This document shows positions 8,158-16,934 of a stretch of DNA of 64,000 nt, piece after piece. The first letter of the stretch is position 1; each line of letters opens with the position of its first letter. The stretch covers positions 1 to 64,000 of the forward strand of contig DATKQS010000002.1 of NCBI GenBank assembly GCA_035532555.1. Direction: 5' to 3'. The DNA is from Thermoplasmata archaeon (GTDB lineage: Archaea; Thermoplasmatota; Thermoplasmata; Lutacidiplasmatales; UBA184). Made by a program: the position numbers and the translations under genes. The notes below the pieces were generated by a model. The model was not told the origin of the DNA, made no database searches, and was given only the letters and a program-made list of their open reading frames with translations.

Positions 8158-9476
8158 GCGCACGCCCGCGCCGGCCGCTCGTCGTCAAGTTCGGAGGCGC
8201 ATCGCTCGCCCGGCCCGACGTGGTCGTGACTCGGATCCGGGTGCTTCGGGAGTCCCGCACGCCGGTCGTCCTCATCGTCTCGGCCCGGGAGGGTGTGACC
8301 GACGAGCTTCGGGGCCTGATCGAGCGGCCGCGCGCGACCCGGGCCCATCGGGAAGCTCTCGTCCGCATCGAAGAGCAACATCCCGACCCCTCGGCGATCG
8401 GCCGCGCGCACCTGGCCCGCCTGCGCCGCCTCGTCCATCGGATCGAGCGGCGCGGCCGGTGCGACCCGCCGACCGCGGATCTCATCCTGAGCATCGGGGA
8501 GCGCTTGGCGGTCGATTGGCTCTCTGGCGAGCTGCGGAACGCCGGCCTTCCGGCCGTCGGCATCGAGGCCGACCGCCTCGGGCTCGTTACGGACGATCGG
8601 CACGGATCCGCGAACATCCTCATCGACCGCTCGGCCGCGAATGTTCGCGCCGGGCTCGGAGCCCACCTGCGGAGCGGCCGGATCCCGGTGGTCACGGGAT
8701 TCTTCGGCCGGAGCCTCCACGGGCGCGTCGTCACCCTCGGTCGTGGCGGTTCCGACTATTCGGCGACCGCGATCGGGGCGATCCTCGGTGCGAGCCGCGT
8801 CGAGCTCATCAAACGCGGCGTTTCGGTACTGACGGCCGACCCGCGACTCGTGCCCCGGGCCCGCACGATCCGACGCCTCTCCTACGAAGAGGCCGAGGAG
8901 CTCGCTCAGTTCGGCGCGAAGGTCCTCCATCCGTTGACGGTGGAGCCGGCGCGCACGGCGAACCTGGAGATCGCGGTCCGCTCGCTCGACGACCCGCATG
9001 AGGTGACCATCATCGGCCCTCCCCGGGGCCCGAACGGGATGCGGGCGCTCACCCTGCTCGAACCCCTCGGGCTGGTCCGGATTCGCGTGCCGGGAGGTCG
9101 CCAGCGACCGGGGGTCGTCGCGGAGGCATCCCACCGGCTCGCGGACGCGCGCGTGAACATCGTGACCCTCTTCACGTCCTCCTCGCTGCTGAGCGTCGTG
9201 GTGGAGCGCACGAAGGCCCGGGCAGCCGCCCGCGCGCTCGCGGGCCTCTCCCGAGGAGGGGGCGCCAGCATCGAAGGTCCGTTCCCCGTCGGCCTGCTCA
9301 CGGCGATCGGAGATGGCGTGCTCGACGATCTCGGCCGCATCCCGCCGGCGATCCTCGCCGAGGGGGAGGGATTGAGCGCCACGCCCCGATCGCTCTCCTT
9401 CGCCGTGCCGATCCCAAAGGCTCGCGCCGCGCTCCGCGCGCTTCACCGCGCGCTCGTCGAGGAGGTGGGCCGATGA
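8154..9476 (+). CDS. lysC: Aspartate kinase with C-terminal ACT-like region
   Basis: It phosphorylates aspartate, committing it to aspartate semialdehyde. The kinase part has VVKFGGASL at residues 9-17, a serine-rich catalytic segment GRGGSDYSATAIG and KRGVSVLTADPR. The last 140 residues (from about 300) look like two ACT domains, with VRIRVPG...RPGVVAEASHRLADARVNIV as the clearest unit, so allosteric feedback is possible. The GTG start overlaps the asd stop. The 440-aa length is normal for a monofunctional enzyme. Confidence 0.9.
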   Translation: MSARPRRPLVVKFGGASLARPDVVVTRIRVLRESRTPVVLIVSAREGVTDELRGLIERPRATRAHREALVRIEEQHPDPSAIGRAHLARLRRLVHRIERRGRCDPPTADLILSIGERLAVDWLSGELRNAGLPAVGIEADRLGLVTDDRHGSANILIDRSAANVRAGLGAHLRSGRIPVVTGFFGRSLHGRVVTLGRGGSDYSATAIGAILGASRVELIKRGVSVLTADPRLVPRARTIRRLSYEEAEELAQFGAKVLHPLTVEPARTANLEIAVRSLDDPHEVTIIGPPRGPNGMRALTLLEPLGLVRIRVPGGRQRPGVVAEASHRLADARVNIVTLFTSSSLLSVVVERTKARAAARALAGLSRGGGASIEGPFPVGLLTAIGDGVLDDLGRIPPAILAEGEGLSATPRSLSFAVPIPKARAALRALHRALVEEVGR

Positions 9477-10675
9477 GCGATCCGTGGGAGGAGTTCGTCC
9501 ACCGCTCCCGGGACGCCGCCTGCGCGGGCTACATCGAGCGCGGCGACGCGCCGGGGATTCCCGGGCGATGGGCAACGTCCTTCGTAGACCCACGAGCGCG
9601 CTTCGCGATCGGGCCGAGCGACACCACCGCCTCGCTGGAGGAGCGGACGGTGAGCGCGTTGCGCGGCCGTCGGGACCGGGCGTTGCTCGGCTACGTCGGA
9701 TTCGACGCGGTCTCGGCGTTCGAGCCGCTGTTGAGGAAGTTCCCTCCGGGCGCGCCCTTCCCCCTCGGAGAGTTCGCGGTCATCGAGCGTCTGCGTCTCG
9801 AGCGCGTGCCACACCTGCCAGTGCGCCCGCCGGCCTCCCGAGAGATCCGTAGCCCCGGCCGACCGCTGCGGGAGACGCTCCCCCAGCGAGCGTTCGAACG
9901 GGCCGTCCGGCGCGCACGCGCTGCGGTCGGGGATGGCGAGGTATTCCAGGTCGTGGTCGCCACCCGGCGGAGCTGGCCCCGGCCGGCGAACCTGGTCGAA
10001 CGCGCCGGCTGGCTGCGTGCGGTCGAGCGATTCGCCTACTTCTACTATCTAAAGTTCGACGATCGAGAGATCGTCGGTGCGAGCCCGGAGTCCGTCCTCG
10101 AGGTCCGGAGGGGCCGCGCCTACGTCAGCCCGATCGCGGGGACCCTTCCGCACGGACGGGCCCGACGGGGGCGTCGCGCGCTCCAGGAGGATCCCAAGGA
10201 GCTCGCGGAGCACCGGATGCTCGTCGATCTCGCCCGGAACGATCTCGGGCGCATCTCCCAGGCTGGGACCGTCCGCGTCCTCTCGAAGGAGCGCCGCGAG
10301 CGCTTCGCGCGCCTCGAGCATCTCATCAGCCGGGTGGGTGGCCGCCTGCGTGCCGGGGTCGGCCCTTGGGAGGCTCTCGCCGCCGCATTCCCGGCGGGAA
10401 CCGTGAGCGGCGCGCCCAAGATCCGCGCGACCCAGGTCCTGCGCCAGCAGGAGCGAACGTGGAGGGGCCCGTATGGGGGAGCGGTCGGCCTCCTGCGCGG
10501 GAACGGCGATGCCGCGTGGGCGCTCTCCATCCGGACGGCGTTCGCGGCTGGACGAGCGCTGCACACGGCCGCGGGCGCCGGGATCGTCTGGCAGTCCCAA
10601 CCTCGGCGTGAGTACCGCGAGGTGCTCGCGAAGCTGGCGCAGGTAGAGTCGACGCTGGTCGGAGGTGCGCGATGA
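9473..10675 (+). CDS. trpE: Anthranilate synthase component I
   Basis: It converts chorismate, with ammonia from TrpG, to anthranilate. Conserved C-terminal motifs are present: VSPIAGTLPHGRARRG, DLARNDLGRIS and FPAGTVSGAPKIRA. At 400 aa it is shorter than most homologues because the N-terminal subdomain is reduced. I could not find the usual LLES tryptophan-binding motif there; the matching region reads roughly CAGYIERGDAPG. Feedback by tryptophan may therefore be altered. The ATGA overlaps with aspartokinase and trpG place it inside the operon. Confidence 0.92.
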   Translation: MSDPWEEFVHRSRDAACAGYIERGDAPGIPGRWATSFVDPRARFAIGPSDTTASLEERTVSALRGRRDRALLGYVGFDAVSAFEPLLRKFPPGAPFPLGEFAVIERLRLERVPHLPVRPPASREIRSPGRPLRETLPQRAFERAVRRARAAVGDGEVFQVVVATRRSWPRPANLVERAGWLRAVERFAYFYYLKFDDREIVGASPESVLEVRRGRAYVSPIAGTLPHGRARRGRRALQEDPKELAEHRMLVDLARNDLGRISQAGTVRVLSKERRERFARLEHLISRVGGRLRAGVGPWEALAAAFPAGTVSGAPKIRATQVLRQQERTWRGPYGGAVGLLRGNGDAAWALSIRTAFAAGRALHTAAGAGIVWQSQPRREYREVLAKLAQVESTLVGGAR

Positions 10676-11253
10676 AGGTCCTCCTCATCGACCACGAGGA
10701 CTCCTTCGTCTACAACGTGGATCAGGCGCTCCGCACGGCGGGCGCCGACGTACGTACGATCCGCTACACGGCTCCCTGGTCGGAGGTCACCGAGTACGAC
10801 CCTGACGGCTTCGTGTTCTCTCCGGGTCCGGGCCATCCCCGGGACCGGCGCGTGACGGGCCTCGCACGCCGGGTACTGACCGAGTTTAGCCGCGAGCGCC
10901 CCGTGCTCGGGGTCTGCCTCGGCCACCAGCTGATCGGCGAATACTTCGGGGGCCGAGTCGTCCACGCTTCCTCGCCCGTGCACGGAGCTACGGCGGCGGT
11001 CCGACATGGCGCCGACCCGCTCTTCCGGGGAGTGCCCTCTCCGTTCGACGCGGCCCGGTACCACTCGCTCGTACTCGACGCACGCCACGTCCCCCGCGTC
11101 TTGGAAGTGACCGCCTCCACCGCGCGCGGGACCGTCATGGCGGTGCGGCACCGACACCGCCCCGTCACGGGGGTCCAGTTCCATCCGGAGTCCTACCTCA
11201 CGACGCGGGGGCCCACGATCCTCAGGAACTTCCTCGGGGAGGTCCACCGATGA
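10672..11253 (+). CDS. trpG: Anthranilate synthase component II (glutamine amidotransferase)
   Basis: This class I glutamine amidotransferase supplies ammonia to TrpE. The catalytic triad is visible: C82 in LGVCLGHQL, with H171 and E173 in VQFHPES. The N-terminal LLIDHEDSFVYN and the FSPGPGHP loop near 49-56 are family hallmarks. It is not fused to trpE or trpD. It overlaps trpE upstream and trpD downstream by 4 bp each. The length of 193 aa is normal. Confidence 0.95.
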   Translation: MKVLLIDHEDSFVYNVDQALRTAGADVRTIRYTAPWSEVTEYDPDGFVFSPGPGHPRDRRVTGLARRVLTEFSRERPVLGVCLGHQLIGEYFGGRVVHASSPVHGATAAVRHGADPLFRGVPSPFDAARYHSLVLDARHVPRVLEVTASTARGTVMAVRHRHRPVTGVQFHPESYLTTRGPTILRNFLGEVHR

Positions 11254-12296
11254 TCGGTTCGCTGCTGGAGAGGGCGGCTGACGGCCGGCCGCTGCGCCCC
11301 GTGGAGGTCCGCTCCGCGGTCGATCTCTTGGTTCGTGATTCGACCTCCGACGTCGAACGCGCGGCGCTCCTCGCCGCGCTCGCGACGCGCGGCGAGACGT
11401 CCGCCGAGATCGCGGCCTTCGCGCGCGAGCTCCAGCGCCGTTCGATCCCGTTCCCCGGCCCGCGCGCAAATCGGGCGATCGATCTCTGTGGATCGGGCGG
11501 AGCGCGACGCCCCGCGTTCAACGTGGGCACCGTATCTTCTTTCGTGGTCCGCGCGGCGGGCGTGCCCGTGGCGAAGCATGGAAACCGGAGCTTGCGCGGA
11601 GCCCGCCTCGGCTACGCCGGATCGAGCGATCTGATCGAGGCGCTCGGCCTTCCCTACCTCACGTCGCGGGCGTTCGCCCGGGAGAGCTACCGTCGCGAGG
11701 GGATCACGTTCCTGCACGCGCCGCTCTTCCATCCCGCGATCGACGCGGTGGGACCCGTGCGCCGCGCCCTCGGGATCCGCACCCTGTTCAACCAGCTCGG
11801 TCCGCTCACGAACCCGGCACGAGTCTCCTACCAGGTCGTCGGGACTCCCGATCGCGCCACGGCCCGGTCCGTGGCATCGATCCTTCCCCGGCTCGGCGTC
11901 CACGACGGGGCCACGATCGTTGCCTCGGACGCGACGGATGAGTTCTCCCCCACGAGGCCCTCCGAACTGTTCCTGTGGAGCGGTACCCGCCGGCATCGGC
12001 TCCGAGTGGACCCCCACCGCTACCTCGATCCGGACGACCGCCGGGGCTCGAACGGTCCGCTTCCGGCCCGGGAGTCGGCCGCCGAGACCGAGCGGATCCT
12101 CGCGGGAGGGGGCGGTGCCCGCCGGGGGAGCATCCTCCTCACGAGCGCCCTCGGGCTGTGGGTGCGGGGCGCCGCTCCGACGCTGCGAGCCGGCGTCGCC
12201 CGCGCTACCGACGCGCTCGATTCCGGCAACGCCGAAGCGCTGCTCGGCCGGCTCCGTGAGCTCGGCGCTTCGCGCATCTGGGCGGGGGAGGAGTAG
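11250..12296 (+). CDS. trpD: Anthranilate phosphoribosyltransferase
   Basis: It joins anthranilate and PRPP. The glycine-rich PRPP loop is DLCGSGGARRPAFNVGT (78-94); the usual GTGGD reads GSGGA here, a mild deviation. VAKHGNRSL (108-116) and the later ATDEFSPTRPSELF region are typical. The 348-aa length is normal. It starts within the trpG stop (ATGA) and is followed two bases later by trpC. Confidence 0.93.
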   Translation: MIGSLLERAADGRPLRPVEVRSAVDLLVRDSTSDVERAALLAALATRGETSAEIAAFARELQRRSIPFPGPRANRAIDLCGSGGARRPAFNVGTVSSFVVRAAGVPVAKHGNRSLRGARLGYAGSSDLIEALGLPYLTSRAFARESYRREGITFLHAPLFHPAIDAVGPVRRALGIRTLFNQLGPLTNPARVSYQVVGTPDRATARSVASILPRLGVHDGATIVASDATDEFSPTRPSELFLWSGTRRHRLRVDPHRYLDPDDRRGSNGPLPARESAAETERILAGGGGARRGSILLTSALGLWVRGAAPTLRAGVARATDALDSGNAEALLGRLRELGASRIWAGEE

Positions 12297-12298
12297 CG

Positions 12299-13105
12299 AT
12301 GGCCTTTCTGGACGACCTGCTTCCCGAGATCCGGCGCATGATCGCCTCCCCCGCGTACGCAATCGGCTTGCCGTCCTCTGCGCGACGATCTCCTCCGAGC
12401 CTCCGTGCATCGATCGACTCCGCGGCCCACGGTTGGGGGGTGCTGCTCGAGCACAAGCACCGGTCCCCAGGATCCCGCGAGCCGACGCTGCCGCGCACCG
12501 GGATCGATTCGTTCGTGCGCGTCGCCGAAGCCGGAGGGGCGGCCGGCCTCTCCTGCCTCGCGACGACCCCGGAGTTCGCGGGGGCGCCGGAGGAGGTCGC
12601 GGCCGTCGCCGCACGCAGCCGCCTCCCGGTACTGTTCAAGGACTTCGTGATCGACCCGATCCAGGTCGATGCCGCCCGGAGGGCGGGCGCCGCGGCGATC
12701 CTCCTCCTCGCCCGGCTCGAAACCGAACGCCGTCTCTCGCACTCGCTCGCCCAGCTCGCCGAGCGGGCCCACGAAGGCGGGCTCGAGGTTCTCCTCGAGT
12801 TCCACGGCCCCGACGAGCTCGAGGTGGCGGACCACGTGCCCGCCGACGTCTACGGCATCAACCTGCGGGACCTGGACACCCTGAGGTTCCGCCCCGAGAT
12901 CGCGGCGCAGACGTTTGTCCATGCGCAGGGACTCCGACCGCTGATCGGGATGAGCGGCATCGAAGGCCCCGAGGACGCCGCGCGCCTCCGCACCTGGGGA
13001 GCGGATGGAATCCTCGTCGGTTCGGCGCTCGCTCGCGCGCGAGACCCCGAGGGGTTCGTGGCCGGCCTCTGCCGGGTGGGAAGCATGCGCCGAGGTGGAT
13101 CGTGA
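12299..13105 (+). CDS. trpC: Indole-3-glycerol phosphate synthase
   Basis: This TIM-barrel enzyme closes the indole ring. Motifs are LLEHKHRSPGSR (the usual EIKRRSPS strand, carrying an active-site lysine), PVLFKDFVIDPIQV with the catalytic lysine, AAAILLLARL and YGINLRDLDT. The start follows a Shine-Dalgarno GGGGAGGAG directly before the trpD stop. The 268-aa single-domain protein is not fused to TrpF. Confidence 0.94.
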   Translation: MAFLDDLLPEIRRMIASPAYAIGLPSSARRSPPSLRASIDSAAHGWGVLLEHKHRSPGSREPTLPRTGIDSFVRVAEAGGAAGLSCLATTPEFAGAPEEVAAVAARSRLPVLFKDFVIDPIQVDAARRAGAAAILLLARLETERRLSHSLAQLAERAHEGGLEVLLEFHGPDELEVADHVPADVYGINLRDLDTLRFRPEIAAQTFVHAQGLRPLIGMSGIEGPEDAARLRTWGADGILVGSALARARDPEGFVAGLCRVGSMRRGGS

Positions 13106-13749
13106 CGACCTTCGTGAAGTTCTGCGGATTGAGCGATGCCGCGACGATCGCGCTCGTGCCCGAAGGCGGGGCCGCGGGGTTCGTGATTGACGTGCCCGGC
13201 TCCCCGCGCGCGATCCCTCTGGAGCGGGCGGCGAAGCTCGCCGAGGTCGTGCCGAGCGACCGCGAGATCTGGGCGGTGACGGTCGATCCGAGCGTCGAAC
13301 TGATCCTACGGATCTTCGAAGAGATGGGAACGGACCGGGTGCAAGTGCACGGTCGGATCCCCGACGGGCTCGATACGGTCCTTCGGCGTCACATCGTCCC
13401 GTCACTGGCGATTCCCCGGCCGGGGAGCGGCGATCCCACTCCCGAGCTTCCTGGGACCGATCTCGCCTCCCTCGTCCACTTGGACGCCGCGGGCGGCGCC
13501 CTGCCGGGAGGAGGCGGCGTAGTTCCGGACTGGGAGATCTGCGCCCGGATCATCGCGAGCGCCCCCGGCCGAAAGATCGTGCTCGGTGGGGGACTCACCC
13601 CCGAGAACGTGGAGAGCGCGCTCTCGACCGTAGCCCCGTGGGGAGTGGACGTCTCGAGTGGGATCGAATCCGCTCCCGGGAGGAAAGATCCGACGCGCAT
13701 GCTCGCGTTCTTGGGGGCCGTGCGACGCTGGGAGGCCCATCATGCCTAG
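13102..13749 (+). CDS. trpF: Phosphoribosylanthranilate isomerase
   Basis: This TIM-barrel isomerase converts phosphoribosylanthranilate to CdRP. The N-terminal strand is VKFCGL, with the catalytic base C8 (usually KICG). The general-acid aspartate is in [14 protein letters not shown]. The C-terminal phosphate site reads [12 protein letters not shown] and [15 protein letters not shown]. The GTG start at 13102 overlaps the trpC stop. The C-terminus runs 8 bp into trpB. Confidence 0.93.
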   Translation: MTTFVKFCGLSDAATIALVPEGGAAGFVIDVPGSPRAIPLERAAKLAEVVPSDREIWAVTVDPSVELILRIFEEMGTDRVQVHGRIPDGLDTVLRRHIVPSLAIPRPGSGDPTPELPGTDLASLVHLDAAGGALPGGGGVVPDWEICARIIASAPGRKIVLGGGLTPENVESALSTVAPWGVDVSSGIESAPGRKDPTRMLAFLGAVRRWEAHHA

Positions 13750-14905
13750 GCGGTTCGGCCCCTACGGGGGAGCCTTTGTCCCCGAGACCCTGGTCCCGGC
13801 GCTGTCCGAGCTCGAACACGAGTGGCGCGCCGCGCGGCGAGATCCGAGGTTCCGCGCCGAGCTTCGCCGCCTCTCCCGCACGCTCGCCGGCCGACCCACA
13901 CCTCTGTACTTCGCCCGCCGGCTCACCGAGCGGGCCCGAGGCGCGGAGATCTGGCTCAAGCGGGAGGATCTCGTGCACGGCGGCGCGCACAAGTTCAACA
14001 ACGCGCTCGGCCAGGGCCTGCTCGCGAAGCGGATGGGCAAGCCGCGCCTGATCGCCGAGACCGGTGCGGGGCAGCACGGGGTAGCGACCGCGATGATCGG
14101 AGCCGCGCTCGGGCTCGAGACCGAGGTGTACATGGGCGAGGTCGACATGGAGCGCCAACGGCCCAACGTCCTCCGGATGGAGCTGCTCGGCGCGAAGGTC
14201 CGGCCCGTAACGACGGGCCAGCGGACCCTCAAGGACGCGATCAACGCCGCGCTCCGGGACTGGATCTCGAGCGTTCGGACGACCCACTACCTACTGGGTT
14301 CCGCCGTAGGGCCGCATCCGTTCCCATCGATCGTCGCGGAGTTCCAGAGCGTGATCGGACGGGAGATCGCGGTGCAATCCCGCGCGGCGTTCGGCCGGCT
14401 CCCCGACCTCGCGGTCGCGTGCGTCGGCGGCGGATCCAACGCGATCGGCACGTTCCATCCGTTGCGACGCACGGACGTCGAGTTCCTGGGCGTAGAGGCC
14501 GGAGGATCTCGCCACCACGGGGCCGGCGCGGCGTCCCTCGCCCACGGACGGCCCGGGATCTTGCACGGGGCCTACTCCTACGTCCTGCAAGACCGGGAGG
14601 GACAGATCTCCGAGACGGAGAGCATCAGCGCCGGGCTCGACTACGCCGGCGTCGGCCCCGAGCACGCATGGCTGAAGGACAGCGGGCGGGCCCGGTACAT
14701 CGCGGTCCACGACGACGAAGCCCTGCGCGCATTCCATTGGCTCGCCGAGGACGAAGGGATCCTGCCCGCCCTGGAACCCTCGCATGCCCTGTTCGCCGCG
14801 GTCGCGGAGGCGCGACGGCGTCCCGCCCGGCAGAAGATCGTCGTCACGCTCTCCGGCCGCGGCGACAAGGACCTGGAGGTGGTCGGGCGTGCCGCGAGTC
14901 GCTGA
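13742..14905 (+). CDS. trpB: Tryptophan synthase beta chain
   Basis: It condenses indole with serine using PLP. The cofactor lysine is K84 in [14 protein letters not shown] (HKFNN rather than the common HKINN). [13 protein letters not shown] and [13 protein letters not shown], the phosphate-binding loop, are intact. The compact 387-aa form is TrpB1, which partners TrpA. The ATG at 13742 was chosen because it begins the family-typical [15 protein letters not shown]. Confidence 0.95.
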   Translation: MPRRFGPYGGAFVPETLVPALSELEHEWRAARRDPRFRAELRRLSRTLAGRPTPLYFARRLTERARGAEIWLKREDLVHGGAHKFNNALGQGLLAKRMGKPRLIAETGAGQHGVATAMIGAALGLETEVYMGEVDMERQRPNVLRMELLGAKVRPVTTGQRTLKDAINAALRDWISSVRTTHYLLGSAVGPHPFPSIVAEFQSVIGREIAVQSRAAFGRLPDLAVACVGGGSNAIGTFHPLRRTDVEFLGVEAGGSRHHGAGAASLAHGRPGILHGAYSYVLQDREGQISETESISAGLDYAGVGPEHAWLKDSGRARYIAVHDDEALRAFHWLAEDEGILPALEPSHALFAAVAEARRRPARQKIVVTLSGRGDKDLEVVGRAASR

Positions 14906-15686
14906 CGCGCTCTCCCTCGCTCGTTCGCAGGGACGCGCGGCCCTGGTCCCGTACGTCATGGTCGACCGGGCCCGCACGCGTCGGCTCCGCTCGGTCGTCG
15001 AGGCCGCGCTCGAGGCGGGGGCTTCGACGCTCGAGCTGGGATTCCCGTTCTCCGATCCGATCGCGGATGGGCCGATCCTGCAGGCGACCGCGGACCGGGC
15101 CCTCTCGAATGGCACCGACTGGAGCGATCTCGTCGAGTCGCTCGAGATCGCGAGCGCGCTCCTCCCGACCGCGGTCATGAGCTACGCGAACCCATTTTGG
15201 CGGCACGGGCTCGACCACTCGCTCCCGAGCATCGCGCGCGCGGGTGCGTCGGGCCTCATCGTTCCGGACCTGTCGCTGGAAGAAGCGCCGCCCTGGATCG
15301 ACGCGGCCGGCCGCCATTCGATCGATCTCGTCCTCCTGGCGGCGCCGGGGGTCTCGGAGAGGCGCACGGTCCGTCTCGCGCGAGCGACCCGCGGATTCCT
15401 GTACCTCGTGGCGCGCTACGGGACCACGGGGACGGCACGCTCGGCCGAGCGGATCGACCTGACCCCGATCGTTCGGACGGCCCACCGGGCCGCGCCGAGG
15501 ACCCCGGTCCTGATCGGGTTCGGGATCAAGGATCCCGCGACGACCGCGCAGGCGCTCGCGTACGGGGCCGACGGGGTCATCGTCGCGAGCGCGCTCGAGG
15601 AGCGCTTCGTCCGATCCTTCGGAGCGGCGACGGTCCGGCGCGTGCTCGGGCCGATCGCACGTACGCTTCGCGCGCACGGCGCGTGA
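14889..15686 (+). CDS. trpA: Tryptophan synthase alpha chain
   Basis: It cleaves indole-3-glycerol phosphate to indole for TrpB. The catalytic residues E49 and D60 are in the signature [15 protein letters not shown]. The phosphate loop is near [13 protein letters not shown] and GVIVASALE. The GTG start at 14889 follows the Shine-Dalgarno-like GGAGGTGG inside the end of trpB. It is the last gene of the operon. About 20 bases after its stop, the TATA box of the next gene begins. Confidence 0.94.
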   Translation: MPRVADALSLARSQGRAALVPYVMVDRARTRRLRSVVEAALEAGASTLELGFPFSDPIADGPILQATADRALSNGTDWSDLVESLEIASALLPTAVMSYANPFWRHGLDHSLPSIARAGASGLIVPDLSLEEAPPWIDAAGRHSIDLVLLAAPGVSERRTVRLARATRGFLYLVARYGTTGTARSAERIDLTPIVRTAHRAAPRTPVLIGFGIKDPATTAQALAYGADGVIVASALEERFVRSFGAATVRRVLGPIARTLRAHGA

Positions 15687-15705
15687 GCCCGCCGCCGCGG
15701 CCCCT

Positions 15706-15712
15706 CTTATAT
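15706..15712 (+). promoter_or_regulatory. TATA box for the M20 amidohydrolase operon
   Basis: CTTATAT lies 29 nt before the ATG at 15735, predicting a leaderless transcript. Confidence 0.65.
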
Positions 15713-15734
15713 CGCACGCGCCGCTAGCGGCCCA

Positions 15735-16934
15735 ATGGCTCCGGTCGCCGGCCGGTGGACGCGCTCCACCCGACGCGTGCTACCCCAGATGCGGGCGTGG
15801 CGGATCGCCTTTCACGAGGACCCCGAACTCTCCGACCAAGAGACCCACACGCGCGATCGGGTCGTCTCAGCGCTCCGGGCCTTGAGCCTCGATCCGATCA
15901 CGTACGGCGACGGTTTCAACGGGGTCCTCGCGATGATCGTCGGGGATCGACCGGGTTCCGTGGTGGCCCTGCGGGCGGACATGGACGCCCTGCCGGTGAG
16001 CGAAGAGACCGGCCTTGCCTTCCGTTCGCGCAACCCCGGCCGGATGCATGCGTGCGGGCACGATGTTCACATGTCGGCGCTGCTCGGAGCCGCTGCCGTC
16101 CTCGCGAGGCACCGCTCGGAGCTCCGGGGTGCCGTGAAGCTGCTGTTCCAACCGGCCGAGGAGGAGGGAGAGAAGGGGGGCGCACTGCCGTTCCTCGAAC
16201 GAGGCTGCTTCGAGCGGCCGAAGGTCGATTACGTCGTGGGCCAGCACGTCGACCCCGCCGTGCCGCTCGGGTCGATCGGCACCCGCGTAGGGCCGGCGAT
16301 GGCCGCGGCCGACCGCTTCCGGATTCGGATCCGGGGCCATGGGGGCCACGCGGCCGCGCCGCACCTCGGGCCCGACGCCGTGCTCGTCGCCTCGGAGATC
16401 GTGGTCGGACTCCAGGCGCTCGTGAGCCGGGTACGCAGCCCGGTCGACCCGGTGGTCGTGAGCGTCGGGCAGATCCACGGCGGCACCCGGCACAACATTC
16501 TTCCGGACGAGGTCGTCCTCGACGGCACCGTGCGGACGTTTCGGCCCGCGACCCGCGAACGGATGGAGGTCGCGCTCCGCCGTCGCGTGCGCTCGATCGC
16601 CGCCAGCCTGGAGGCCAAGGTGCGGATCGAGTACTACCGAGGGTACCCGGCCCTGTGGAACCCCGCCGGGCCGACGCGGGTGATCACGGGGGCTCTGCGC
16701 TCGGAGTTCGGCGTCGGCCGCGTCATCGAGCTCGAGGAGCCGGTGATGGGCGCCGAGGACTTCGCCCGGTACCTAGAGCGTGTGCCCGGGACGTTCTTCC
16801 AGCTCGGCGTGGGGGTCGCGGGCCGTTCGGCGGGACTGCACAGCGCCCAGTTCGCTCCGCCCGAGGCCGCTCTCGTTTACGGCGCCGCCGCCCTCTTGGC
16901 CGCGACCGAGGCCCTGCAGAGGAACCCCCCGTGA
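15735..16934 (+). CDS. M20-family amidohydrolase / carboxypeptidase
   Basis: This is a zinc-dependent hydrolase of the N-acyl-amino-acid amidohydrolase (CPSA/HipO) type, 399 aa. Metal ligands are visible in GRMHACGHDVHMSALLG (C107, H109) and in the AEEEGEKGG glutamates (E142/E143). A histidine in GQHVDPAVP follows, and the dimerisation lid (RIRGHGGHAAAPHLG) is present. It may deacylate amino acids or act as an aminoacylase or carboxypeptidase; the substrate cannot be told. It is co-directional with, and overlaps, the desulfurase gene. Confidence 0.88.
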   Translation: MAPVAGRWTRSTRRVLPQMRAWRIAFHEDPELSDQETHTRDRVVSALRALSLDPITYGDGFNGVLAMIVGDRPGSVVALRADMDALPVSEETGLAFRSRNPGRMHACGHDVHMSALLGAAAVLARHRSELRGAVKLLFQPAEEEGEKGGALPFLERGCFERPKVDYVVGQHVDPAVPLGSIGTRVGPAMAAADRFRIRIRGHGGHAAAPHLGPDAVLVASEIVVGLQALVSRVRSPVDPVVVSVGQIHGGTRHNILPDEVVLDGTVRTFRPATRERMEVALRRRVRSIAASLEAKVRIEYYRGYPALWNPAGPTRVITGALRSEFGVGRVIELEEPVMGAEDFARYLERVPGTFFQLGVGVAGRSAGLHSAQFAPPEAALVYGAAALLAATEALQRNPP

